A stretch of DNA of 64,000 nt from NCBI RefSeq assembly GCF_900176885.1, contig NZ_LT839648.1, positions 433,048 to 497,047 on the forward strand, read 5' to 3'. Every line of letters begins with the position of its first letter. Position 1 is the stretch's first letter. Shown in pieces: positions 18,561 through 26,425 of this stretch. The stretch is from Oceanobacillus senegalensis (GTDB lineage Bacteria > Bacillota > Bacilli > Bacillales > Amphibacillaceae). The position numbers and the translations under genes were made by a program. The notes under the pieces are model-generated. The model did not search any database, had not been told where the DNA came from, and was given only the letters and a program-made list of their open reading frames with translations.

Positions 18561-19040
18561 ATGCAGATTCGTGAAATCGAAGAAAAAGACAATAAAACAA
18601 TGGAGCAAATTATTAAACGTTCCCTGGAATCATTTGATTTAGATATACCAGGAACAGCTTACTTTGACCCCCAACTAAGCCATTTAGCACAATTTTACAA
18701 GCAACAAGAAAAAGCAAAGTATTGGGTGGCAGTGAATGAACGAAATGAAGTGGTGGGTGGTGTCGGTATTGCGCCATTTGGAGGGAAGACAGATGTTTGC
18801 GAGCTTCAAAAGTTATACATTTCACCGGATGCACAAGGTATGGGTCTGTCAAGGAAGCTGATGAAAGTAGCACTTGACTTTGCCAAAAAACACTATATAT
18901 ATTGTTACTTGGAAACGGTGGGGAAACTCGAGATAGCTAATCAACTTTATAGTAAGCTCGGATTCAAACAACTGGAAGAAGCATTAGATGGTTCAGAGCA
19001 TAGTACCATGGATACCTGGTATCTAAAAAGGTTGTCATAG
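18561..19040 (+). CDS. GNAT family N-acetyltransferase
   Basis: Acetyltransferase of 159 residues. The acetyl-CoA loop is LQKLYISPDAQGMGLSRKLM (Q-x-x-G-x-G type), preceded by a strand VGGVGIAPF and followed by YLETVGKLEIANQLYSKLGF, the usual GNAT C-terminal motif. ATG 18561 fits GNAT N-termini (MQIREIEEKD) and has GGTGAT just upstream; ATG 18546 would add five residues without a better ribosome site. Substrate unknown; it stands alone and does not look connected to the acyl-CoA genes. Confidence 0.85.
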   Translation: MQIREIEEKDNKTMEQIIKRSLESFDLDIPGTAYFDPQLSHLAQFYKQQEKAKYWVAVNERNEVVGGVGIAPFGGKTDVCELQKLYISPDAQGMGLSRKLMKVALDFAKKHYIYCYLETVGKLEIANQLYSKLGFKQLEEALDGSEHSTMDTWYLKRLS

Positions 19041-19049
19041 AAGGTGTTA

Positions 19050-19136
19050 GGAAGGTCTGTTCTTGTTGTATGGCAGGGTGTTGGACTTTGATTAGACCGT
19101 TGGGGTTGTATATGGTTTATTATGTACCGACCTTCC
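19050..19136. repeat. Imperfect long stem-loop
   Basis: GGAAGGTC (19050-19057) and GACCTTCC (19129-19136) bracket a 71-base GT-rich insert after the GNAT gene. It may be a relic repeat or a poor terminator; no T tract follows. Confidence 0.35.
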
Positions 19137-19177
19137 AAATCACTTATTAAAGTTTCTCCCTTTATCTATCTAATGAA

Positions 19178-19211
19178 AAGGCTGTTAAGAAGTTAAACTC
19201 CTAACAGCCTT
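19178..19211 (-). terminator. Rho-independent terminator of the esterase gene
   Basis: AAGGCTGTTA (19178-19187) pairs with TAACAGCCTT (19202-19211); read on the minus strand it ends in TTTTCATT, 13 bases after the esterase stop. Confidence 0.85.
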
Positions 19212-19223
19212 CATGTATTTTTT

Positions 19224-20168
19224 TTATACAGTTGTAGATAACTGTTTTTTCAATGCATTTTTAATTTGGGCTAATGCTTTATGCGCGTCATCCATAATTA
19301 CCGGCATCCAGAAGAAACCGTGAATTTGTCCGTCGAATCTTGTATGTTCAACAGGTACGCCAGATTGTCTTAGGCGCTCGACATATGCTTCCCCTTCATC
19401 ACGTAGTACATCGTGTTCTGCAGTGAATACCAGTGCAGGAGGTAATCCGGAAACATCTCTTGCTTGCATTGGAGCAGCATAAGGGTTTTTCTTATCAGCT
19501 TCATTGTTTAGGTAGTTATCATTAAACCAGTACATTGCTTCCGTTTCTAAGTAGTTCCCTTTACCGTTCTCCACATAAGAAGGTGTAGTTGTATCAAAAT
19601 CTGTAACAGGGTAAAGTAAAATCTGTAAGGAGATGTTTGGACCTCCACGATCTTTTGCCATGAGAGGAATAACAGCGGCCAGATTACCACCAGCACTATC
19701 CCCAGCAACGGCAATACGTTTTGGGTCACCATTATAGCTTTGGATATTTTCAGATACCCATTTTGTCGCAGTGTAGCAATCCTCTGCTGGAATTGGAAAC
19801 TTGTACTCTGGTGCTAGACGGTAATCAACAGAAACAACCATTGTGCTTGTTTCATTTGCCACCCAACGCATAATAGGATCGATTACCTCTAAATCACCAA
19901 GTACCCAACCGCCTCCATGATAGAACACTAGCACAGGCAACGGACCTTCCCCTTCTGGAGTATAAATCCGTAAACCAATTTTTTCACCATCATGTGATGG
20001 AATATTAATGTTTTCTACCTTTTTAACCTCTTGTGGTTCTCCAACTAGATCTTTATAAAGTGCAGCTAGTCCAGCACGGTTTTCTTCGACTGTCATCTCT
20101 GGAATTCCTGGTCCCTCAGCCGAATTGATTTGATCCAATAGATTCTTTACTGCTGGTTGATAACCCAT
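19224..20168 (-). CDS. Alpha/beta hydrolase (HSL-family esterase)
   Basis: Esterase of 314 residues from the hormone-sensitive-lipase group. The oxyanion motif HGGGWVLGD, the nucleophile elbow GDSAGGNLAA, the acid region HDVLRDEGEAY and the catalytic histidine in GQIHGFFWMP are all in place. No signal peptide, so a cytoplasmic ester hydrolase. ATG 20168 is chosen because AAAGGGAGG precedes it; the longer frame to 20198 starts inside the leader. A CcpA site lies directly upstream of the ribosome site. It is divergent from an iron alcohol dehydrogenase, so ester hydrolysis followed by alcohol oxidation is a reasonable reading of the pair. Confidence 0.9.
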   Translation of the reverse strand: MGYQPAVKNLLDQINSAEGPGIPEMTVEENRAGLAALYKDLVGEPQEVKKVENINIPSHDGEKIGLRIYTPEGEGPLPVLVFYHGGGWVLGDLEVIDPIMRWVANETSTMVVSVDYRLAPEYKFPIPAEDCYTATKWVSENIQSYNGDPKRIAVAGDSAGGNLAAVIPLMAKDRGGPNISLQILLYPVTDFDTTTPSYVENGKGNYLETEAMYWFNDNYLNNEADKKNPYAAPMQARDVSGLPPALVFTAEHDVLRDEGEAYVERLRQSGVPVEHTRFDGQIHGFFWMPVIMDDAHKALAQIKNALKKQLSTTV

Positions 20169-20183
20169 GATTTTTCCTCCCTT

Positions 20184-20197
20184 TGAATACGTTTTCA
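20184..20197 (-). promoter_or_regulatory. cre-like site (CcpA) in the esterase leader
   Basis: On the minus strand TGAAAACGTATTCA fits the loose cre consensus TGNAANCGNWNNCA. It lies about 16-29 bases before the start codon, where CcpA would act as a road-block. Confidence 0.6.
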
Positions 20198-20275
20198 TCT
20201 TTCTGAAAATTATTATACAACCATATACCTATAAATGCAATAAACAATTTAAAAAATAATAAATTTTTTAAAAAT

Positions 20276-20296
20276 AAAATATTGATTCAATATTTT
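20276..20296. promoter_or_regulatory. 21-base palindrome, candidate operator between esterase and Fe-ADH
   Basis: AAAATATTGA (20276-20285), central T, TCAATATTTT (20287-20296) is a perfect 10-1-10 palindrome and overlaps the -35 of the plus-strand promoter. Its symmetry and place suggest a repressor site; the regulator is unknown. Confidence 0.55.
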
Positions 20297-20310
20297 AACG
20301 TTGGTATAAT
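20282..20310 (+). promoter_or_regulatory. Sigma-A promoter of the iron alcohol dehydrogenase
   Basis: TTGATT (20282-20287), 17 bases, TATAAT (20305-20310) with a TGG extended -10. At the likely start of transcription a second inverted repeat, ATTGGA (20313-20318) and TCCAAT (20331-20336), could form a 5' hairpin or an operator half. Confidence 0.75.
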
Positions 20311-20454
20311 ATATTGGAACAAATACTTGCTCCAATGTTTGTTGTTTCTTGTTTCACAGTAGAAGAATAAAGCGGAGCAACTTGGTGGAGTTTGTTAGAA
20401 CGACTATACCGTTGTGGGAATACACGTTGAAATAATAGAAAGGTGGTACTCAAC

Positions 20455-21636
20455 ATGCTATATCAATATCTTCCTGTTGAACGAATTCATTATGGAGTGG
20501 ATGTGGTACAACAAAACATACTGAGTGAAGTTCAAAAGGTTAATGGAAAGCAGATTTTAATCGTTACAACTAATAGTATTCTAAAAACGGAAGCTTATAA
20601 CAATTTGTTGGATAACTTACATGCAAATCAACTTGAAACATTTGTAACACTTTCGAAACAACATGTGCCCGGAGAATTACTAATGAGGGATATCAAAGAA
20701 ATTAGGGCATTTAATCCTGATTTAATTATTAGCTGTGGTGGCGGTAGTCCGATAGATGCAGGGAAGATTTTATCACTTGTACTAGCAGAGAATATTCTTT
20801 TTGAAGAGAACTTATATCCATATTCAGAGAATAAACGAGAGAAGAAAGTAACAATGAGGAATCACATCCCTAATTTTGCTATTCCAACTACATTGTCTGC
20901 ATCAGAATTTACGAGTATAGCAGGTACTACAAACGGGGAAGACCATGTGAAATATAAATTCTCTCATCTAAATATGACACCAAAACAAGTATTCCTTGAT
21001 CCGATTTTTACGATAGATACTCCAGATTGGCTTTGGATTTCCACAGGAATTCGCGCCGTTGACCATGCGGTAGAAACGCTATATTCTCCAATACCTAATC
21101 CAGTGAATACTGGACTTGCATTACAGGCATTAAAAAAATTGCATACGTATCTACCACTTTCCAAGAAATATCCTCAAAATCTAGAATATCGACTAGAATG
21201 TCAAGTAGGTGCATGGTTATCTCTATTTTCTGTCGTCAATATTAGGCTAGGGCTCTCTCATAGTATTGGCCATCAATTAGGGGCATTATATGATATCCCG
21301 CATGGAATGACTTCTGCGATTATGCTTCCAAAGGTTATGGAATTTCTATTACCCCGTACTTATCATGAACAAGCTCAAATACCTGAAGCGCTTGGTACAG
21401 CAAATCCGGATGAAACAATAGAAGAAAAAGCTAGAAAGGCGCCACGATTGATTGGGAATTTAATTAAGGACTTGGAAATTCCGCATCGACTAAGAGATTT
21501 TGAAGTACCGAAAGCATCGATTCCTACATTAATTGAAAATATCCTCATTGATATTCACGGAGAAAAAAATGCTTTTGTATTGCAAACAGAGAACTTAGAT
21601 AAGGAAATTACCAATTTAGTCCATAAGGTTTGGTAA
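20455..21636 (+). CDS. Iron-containing alcohol dehydrogenase
   Basis: Group III alcohol dehydrogenase of 393 residues. The NAD-binding CGGGSPIDAGK is at residues 94-104; metal ligands are expected in GIRAVDHAVE (Asp), LSHSIGHQLG (two His) and IPHGMTSA (His), all intact. The sequence leans towards the maleylacetate reductase/short alcohol dehydrogenase side of the family, but the substrate cannot be told. ATG 20455 has AAAGGTGG 8 bases upstream and is preferred to GTG 20443. It is transcribed away from the esterase from a promoter with a perfect palindrome. Confidence 0.9.
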   Translation: MLYQYLPVERIHYGVDVVQQNILSEVQKVNGKQILIVTTNSILKTEAYNNLLDNLHANQLETFVTLSKQHVPGELLMRDIKEIRAFNPDLIISCGGGSPIDAGKILSLVLAENILFEENLYPYSENKREKKVTMRNHIPNFAIPTTLSASEFTSIAGTTNGEDHVKYKFSHLNMTPKQVFLDPIFTIDTPDWLWISTGIRAVDHAVETLYSPIPNPVNTGLALQALKKLHTYLPLSKKYPQNLEYRLECQVGAWLSLFSVVNIRLGLSHSIGHQLGALYDIPHGMTSAIMLPKVMEFLLPRTYHEQAQIPEALGTANPDETIEEKARKAPRLIGNLIKDLEIPHRLRDFEVPKASIPTLIENILIDIHGEKNAFVLQTENLDKEITNLVHKVW

Positions 21637-21783
21637 CGATTAATGATTGAATGGTAATTAAGAGTAAAAATCTTAAGAAGTAGGAGGAACAGGAACAAGT
21701 TACATCTACATTTGCTAAAAGATAAACAAATAATGTCCATGTGTTCATTATTATTTAAATATTATAAAAATTAGGAAATATAC

Positions 21784-21812
21784 TTTACATTCAAATTTTG
21801 TATGTGTATAAT
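21784..21812 (+). promoter_or_regulatory. Sigma-A promoter of the VOC/monooxygenase operon
   Basis: TTTACA (21784-21789), 17 bases, TATAAT (21807-21812). It is followed 69 bases later by a perfect cre site, so transcripts would start upstream of CcpA. Confidence 0.8.
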
Positions 21813-21880
21813 GACTTTAAGTTAAGAGAGTAACGATAAGTGCGAAGGATAAGTTAAATCTACGAAAGTTAATTCAAGAT

Positions 21881-21894
21881 TGAAAGCGCTAACA
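21881..21894 (+). promoter_or_regulatory. cre site (CcpA)
   Basis: TGAAAGCGCTAACA matches the catabolite-response consensus TGWAARCGYTWNCA at every position. Placed about 60 bases after the predicted transcription start, it should block elongation when CcpA is active. Confidence 0.85.
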
Positions 21895-21955
21895 GTTGTG
21901 CGGTTTAATAATCTAAGATGCTAAGAGAAGAAGGGGATTATGGAGGTGTTTCAAG

Positions 21956-22300
21956 GTGATTAAGATAAAAAATGTATTTTACCGTGTATCTAATATGAAA
22001 GAAACAAGTGAATTTTATCAGGAAGTCTTAGGGCTTCCATTACAGTTTGTGGATAGAGATCAGTGGGCACAATTTAAGGTGAATGGAGTAACCTTCGCAC
22101 TAGGTGGACGTGAGGAAGTTCCTCATGACCTAGAAGCTGGAGCGGTTGTTACTTTTGAGGTAGAAAATTTAAATGAGGCAAGAAAGCAATTGGAACAACA
22201 CGACGTACAGGTTAGTGATGTGCGTGATATGGGAGGGCATGGAAGCACCTGTTATTTCCTTGATCCTTCCAAGAATATTGTTCAGTTATATCAAAAGTAA
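21956..22300 (+). CDS. VOC family protein (glyoxalase/dioxygenase fold)
   Basis: Small 114-residue vicinal-oxygen-chelate protein: an N-terminal VFYRVSNMKETSEFYQEVLGLPL unit, a middle WAQFKVNGVTFALG, and a C-terminal GHGSTCYFLDPSKNIVQLYQ. Putative metal ligands are poorly defined because the first histidine position is occupied otherwise, so it may be a binding or isomerase protein rather than a dioxygenase. GTG start with GGAGGTG 9 bases upstream. First gene of the cre-controlled operon. Confidence 0.85.
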   Translation: MIKIKNVFYRVSNMKETSEFYQEVLGLPLQFVDRDQWAQFKVNGVTFALGGREEVPHDLEAGAVVTFEVENLNEARKQLEQHDVQVSDVRDMGGHGSTCYFLDPSKNIVQLYQK

Positions 22301-22355
22301 AGGAAGGAGTCCATTTCATTTATAAATCTTAATTCAGAAAGGAGAACATAATCCA

Positions 22356-22847
22356 ATGAGTGAGATAGGGAATGAAGTGATGGATGCTAGAGATTTTCGT
22401 GATATAGTTGGAAACTTCAGTACTGGGGTTACTGTCATTACAACGAAAAATGGGGAACAAAAATCAATCGGATTTACAGCGAATTCGTTTACTTCGTTAT
22501 CATTAAATCCCAAGTTAGTTTTGTTCAGTATTGATAAAAAGTCTAGCACGTACAATGAATTTATGGAAACGAAACACTTTGCGATAAATATTTTGGCGAG
22601 TGATCAGGTTGACGTATCCAAACAATTCTCTAAACGTGGTGTTGATCGATTTGAAGGTGTGGCATTTTATGAGGATGCTTCTGGTAGTCCGATTTTACCT
22701 GATACGTTAGCATATTTAGATTGTAAAGTAACCGATCACTGCGCTGGCGGGGACCATACTATTGTAATCGGTGAGGTTTTATCTGGTAAGGCGGACCCTG
22801 AAAAAGAACCATTGATATTTTTTAAAGGTAAATATGTAAACCTATAA
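22356..22847 (+). CDS. Flavin reductase family protein
   Basis: Protein of 163 residues of the HpaC/NTAB-type flavin reductase domain. Characteristic are FSTGVTVITTKNG near the N-terminus, GFTANSFTSLSLNPKLVLFSI (substrate and flavin contact) and a C-terminal GDHTIVIGEVL. It reduces FMN or FAD with NAD(P)H and supplies reduced flavin to a partner oxygenase. The luciferase-like gene downstream is the natural partner, making a two-component monooxygenase. AGAAAGGAG lies 10 bases before ATG. Confidence 0.9.
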   Translation: MSEIGNEVMDARDFRDIVGNFSTGVTVITTKNGEQKSIGFTANSFTSLSLNPKLVLFSIDKKSSTYNEFMETKHFAINILASDQVDVSKQFSKRGVDRFEGVAFYEDASGSPILPDTLAYLDCKVTDHCAGGDHTIVIGEVLSGKADPEKEPLIFFKGKYVNL

Positions 22848-23025
22848 TGTCAGCATACTAGATTAATAATATATCTTTATTTTAAAAAACATCAATAGAA
22901 TTACTAACCATAAATAAATGATAGAACGGAGATAACAAATGGATTGGCAACGGTCTCCACCAATTAGTTAGTAATTTATTTCATATAAATTATATAAATT
23001 TAAAAAGAGAAAGGAAGATGTGGAA

Positions 23026-24099
23026 ATGGAATTTGGTATGTTTTATGTTCTAGAATCAACTGATGGAGAATACAAGCGTATTTATGATGAGATGTTGGGG
23101 CAAATTGAGTTTTCGGAGGAATTAGGCTTTGATTCCGTATGGCTTGCAGAACACCATTCCACCTCTTACGGTTCCATGCCAAACCCAGCTGTTGCCATGG
23201 CTGCTATTGCCGAGCGTACAAAACGAATTAAAATAGGTTCCCTAATTTCTGTATTGCCATTAGGTAATCCAATTCGAATCGCTGAAGACTATGCTATGGC
23301 AGATATCATTAGTGGAGGTCGGTTACAATTTGGGGTTGGTCGTGGTTATCAGCCAACAGAATTTAAGCAATTAGGTGTTAGCATGGAAGACACAAGAGCT
23401 CGCTTTAAGGAAGAATTGGAGATTATTACAGGGCTTTGGACTCAAGACAACTTCTCTTATGATGGGAATTTCTATCAATTGGAAGATGTTACACTAATTC
23501 CAAAACCAATCCAATCTCCACCACCAATTTATGTTGCTTCCATCAGTCCACAAACCTTTGATCTAGTGGCGAATATGGGATTGAACTTAACAGCAACACC
23601 AACATTGTCTACATTAGACGAGTTAAAAGTTCAGTTGAAGGATGCTAGAGAAACTCTTATCCAAAAAGGAATGAAACCGGAGGATATTGATTTCCCTATT
23701 AACCTACAAATGCACGTTGCAGATAATGCAGAAGTGGCATTTGAAAGAACACAAGAATACTTTGACTGGTATTTCAATCGCGTTACTTCCCTTGTACCTG
23801 GTGGTGATGGAAAGAAAGCGGCTAAATCCTATGAAGCTTTTGAAGAAGTAGCCAAAGGTATGTCTAGTATCACTTTCGATCAATTACGTGCAGCGGGTAC
23901 AATCCATGTGGATGGTCCACAAGCGTTAATTGAAGAAATTGAAGAAATGCAAGAAGCATTCGGACTAAAACAATTAAGCTGCTGGCACCGTATTGGTGGT
24001 ATGTCAGATAAACTCGTTCGTGAATCTATGGAAAGAATGGCGACTGATGTCATTCCATATTTTAAGAAAAAAGAAGCAAAACAAAAAGCTAACAGCTAA
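23026..24099 (+). CDS. LLM-class flavin-dependent monooxygenase
   Basis: Bacterial luciferase-like TIM-barrel protein of 357 residues. It opens with MEFGMFYVLES and shows EELGFDSVWLAEHHST, the RIKIGSLISVLPLGNPIRIAEDYA strand-loop, and the GRLQFGVGRGYQPTEF motif of the family. It is expected to use FMNH2 and O2 to oxygenate a carbonyl or C-H bond; substrate unknown. ATG 23026 is favoured by AAAGGA 10 bases upstream. About 3.6 kb downstream is a decayed tandem copy (27677-28420), so the gene was duplicated locally. Confidence 0.9.
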   Translation: MEFGMFYVLESTDGEYKRIYDEMLGQIEFSEELGFDSVWLAEHHSTSYGSMPNPAVAMAAIAERTKRIKIGSLISVLPLGNPIRIAEDYAMADIISGGRLQFGVGRGYQPTEFKQLGVSMEDTRARFKEELEIITGLWTQDNFSYDGNFYQLEDVTLIPKPIQSPPPIYVASISPQTFDLVANMGLNLTATPTLSTLDELKVQLKDARETLIQKGMKPEDIDFPINLQMHVADNAEVAFERTQEYFDWYFNRVTSLVPGGDGKKAAKSYEAFEEVAKGMSSITFDQLRAAGTIHVDGPQALIEEIEEMQEAFGLKQLSCWHRIGGMSDKLVRESMERMATDVIPYFKKKEAKQKANS

Positions 24100-24179
24100 A
24101 TTTTACCATTATTTTTCTTAATATTACCTATATTCCGTTTTTTATTAAACGGGGTTATTAGGGGAAGGAGCGAAGTCGT

Positions 24180-24584
24180 TTGAGTTTAGAGGAAAAAAAT
24201 AAGCAGATTATAAAAGAATTTATGGAGGTATTCTCCACAGGTGATATTGATAGGTTTCTAACCTATTTCTCAGACACAGCAACATGGTGGGTTGCTGGAA
24301 ATATTGAGGGTGTTTCCGGGGAGAAGGATATGAAAGAATTCAAGGAAATGAATTCTGGTCTTGCTACTGCAACAAAGGAAGCTGCCATCCGCCTGACACC
24401 ACTTGCATGGACTGCTGAAGGTAATCGAGTGGCTGTGGAAACGGAATCCTATGCGGAAATGACGAATGGCAAAGTCTACAATAATTTGTATCATTTCTTA
24501 TTTGTTTTAGAAGATGGGAAAATTCAAAAAGTCAAGGAGTTCCTTGATACAGAACATGCAAGAGAAGTCTTCTTAGGAGAATAA
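24180..24584 (+). CDS. NTF2-like (SnoaL-type) protein
   Basis: Protein of 134 residues with a nuclear transport factor 2-like cone fold: a helical start (NKQIIKEFMEVFSTGDIDRFL), the DTATWWVAG strand, and EDGKIQKVKEFLDTEHAREVF at the end. Such proteins are isomerases, hydratases or small binding partners. TTG start at 24180 with AAGGAG 9 bases upstream. Its place just before a ligase and an APH-type kinase recalls the small LvaB protein that assists kinase LvaA, though no sequence similarity can be claimed. Confidence 0.82.
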   Translation: MSLEEKNKQIIKEFMEVFSTGDIDRFLTYFSDTATWWVAGNIEGVSGEKDMKEFKEMNSGLATATKEAAIRLTPLAWTAEGNRVAVETESYAEMTNGKVYNNLYHFLFVLEDGKIQKVKEFLDTEHAREVFLGE

Positions 24585-24595
24585 AAACTTGTAGT

Positions 24596-24730
24596 GGATA
24601 GAGGCTAGGACGTTAAACGCAACAGACGAACAATACACTGGTTAGCAAAGTATATTTCAAGAATGTTTACTGTACCGATGATGTTCGGATATTGCTCCTT
24701 AGAGAAATACTTTTGTCCTTGCCTCTCTCC
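24596..24730. repeat. Large stem-loop repeat, copy 1
   Basis: GGATAGAGGCTAGGAC (24596-24611) pairs with GTCCTTGCCTCTCTCC (24715-24730), 14 of 16 positions. It shares GAGGCT-GGAC ends and the internal GACGAACAAT with the copy at 33878-34017. It sits between the NTF2-like gene and the ligase and could act as an mRNA processing or attenuating structure. Confidence 0.7.
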
Positions 24731-24764
24731 TACATAAAATCCTATATAAGTTTGAGGTGATCTG

Positions 24765-26399
24765 ATGCAGTCTTTTCGGGAAATAAATGAAAATTTCTCA
24801 TGGGAAAACGTAATGAAAAAATATGATTGGAACCCGGAAGAAAAATTCAATATGGCACATGAAGCTTGTGATCGCTTTGCAAATGACCCAAAACGTGTTG
24901 CTATCTATTATGAAGATGAGCATGGAAAAAAAGAGATATGGACATTTAAAAAGCTGAAGGAAAAGTCTGATCAAATGGCTAATTTATTAAGGTCTTATGG
25001 AGTCAAAAAAGGGGATAGAGTAGCTGGGCTATTAGGGAAGGACATGGAGCTATACTTAACCGTACTAGCAACATGGAAAATTGGAGCTATTTACGTACCA
25101 CTATTTACTGCTTTTGGGCCTGAGGCACTTTCCCATCGGATGTCAGATTGTGATTGTAAGATATTGGTCACCAATAAGGAGCAGGCAGAAAAATTAGATG
25201 GTGTAGCTGTATCGGTACAAAACATTGTGATTGATGATGGATTTGCAGGAGGACTTAACTTCTGGGAGTTTCTTGATACATTTTCGAAGGACCATGTAAC
25301 CGAACCAACGCAATTAACGGATCCCTCTACTATTCAATACACTTCTGGTTCAACAGGATTGCCTAAAGGAGCTACTTGGGGCCATAAAATTATGCTTAGT
25401 ATTTACCCGTATCAAAAACATGCCATGGGTACAGAATCAAATGACCGCTTATATGGTGGTGCCGACCCGGGCTGGTCTTTTGGGCTTATTCAATGTACGT
25501 TTGCGCCACTCTCCATGGGTGCTTCTGTTTTAATCTATAAAGGGAAATTTGATGTTGAAAAGACGTATCAATTGCTTGAAAACTATAAAATTACTAGTTT
25601 TGCTTTCGCGCCAACAGCCTATCGAGCAATGATGGCTGCAGGGTCAGAGCTTGTCCAGAAGTATCGTTTGCAAGTGAAAAAATTCAGTAGTGCAGGTGAA
25701 CCGTTAAATGCGGAAGTTGTCCGTTTCTTTAAACAGAACTTTGGTAAGGAGATTTATGACCATTACGGAGCAACAGAGCTAGGGATGATTATTAACAATT
25801 ATAATAGTACAGACATGGAAGTGAAACCGGGTTCCATGGGATTTCCTTCACCAGGTTACAATGTAAAATTAGTGGATGAGGGTGGAAATCCAGTCAATCA
25901 AGGAGAGGCAGGGGAAATTGCCGTGGATCGAACTGCATTCCCATTCTTTTTCTTAGGATACTGGAATAATCCCGAAAAAACGGAAGAAAAGATGAAGAAA
26001 AATTGGATGGTATCTGGCGATGTTGCGGTAGAAGATGAGAACGGATATTTCTGGTTTCAGGGTAGAGCAGATGATGTAATCTCCAGTGCTGGCTATAGGA
26101 TTGGGCCATTTGAAGTGGAAAGTAGCCTTATTGAGCATCCAGCCGTTCAAGAGGTAGCTGTCGTTGGGAAACCTGACCAAGTGAAAGGTGAAATTGTAAA
26201 AGCATTTGTGGTACTAAAAGAGGCGTATAAACATAAGGCATCCGAAGAGTTTGGGAATGAATTAAGTTTGTTTGTTAAAGAAAGATTGTCTAAGCATGAG
26301 TATCCTCGGGAAGTGGAATTTATCGAGGACCTACCGAAAACACAAAGTGGAAAAATTCAACGGTTTCGTTTAAGGGAAATGGCGAAGGAAATGAATTAA
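24765..26399 (+). CDS. Acyl-CoA synthetase (AMP-forming)
   Basis: ANL-superfamily ligase of 544 residues, related to acetyl-CoA/medium-chain acyl-CoA synthetases (MACS). The P-loop is TSGSTGLPKGATW, the acyl-site loop YGATELG, the hinge GRADDVISSAGYRI, and the catalytic lysine is in LPKTQSGKIQR. It activates a carboxylic acid with ATP and CoA. AGGTGA is 5 bases before ATG. Its stop codon overlaps the first possible start of the kinase gene, so ligase and kinase are coupled: CoA-ester formation directly before phosphorylation would fit. Confidence 0.92.
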   Translation: MQSFREINENFSWENVMKKYDWNPEEKFNMAHEACDRFANDPKRVAIYYEDEHGKKEIWTFKKLKEKSDQMANLLRSYGVKKGDRVAGLLGKDMELYLTVLATWKIGAIYVPLFTAFGPEALSHRMSDCDCKILVTNKEQAEKLDGVAVSVQNIVIDDGFAGGLNFWEFLDTFSKDHVTEPTQLTDPSTIQYTSGSTGLPKGATWGHKIMLSIYPYQKHAMGTESNDRLYGGADPGWSFGLIQCTFAPLSMGASVLIYKGKFDVEKTYQLLENYKITSFAFAPTAYRAMMAAGSELVQKYRLQVKKFSSAGEPLNAEVVRFFKQNFGKEIYDHYGATELGMIINNYNSTDMEVKPGSMGFPSPGYNVKLVDEGGNPVNQGEAGEIAVDRTAFPFFFLGYWNNPEKTEEKMKKNWMVSGDVAVEDENGYFWFQGRADDVISSAGYRIGPFEVESSLIEHPAVQEVAVVGKPDQVKGEIVKAFVVLKEAYKHKASEEFGNELSLFVKERLSKHEYPREVEFIEDLPKTQSGKIQRFRLREMAKEMN

Positions 26400-26425
26400 T
26401 GAATCGTTTAAAGGGGGTGGTTTTC

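Noticed and set aside
24134..24151. Hairpin CCGTTT/AAACGG before the NTF2-like gene
   Set aside because: No T tract behind it and only a 6-bp stem, so not listed as terminator.
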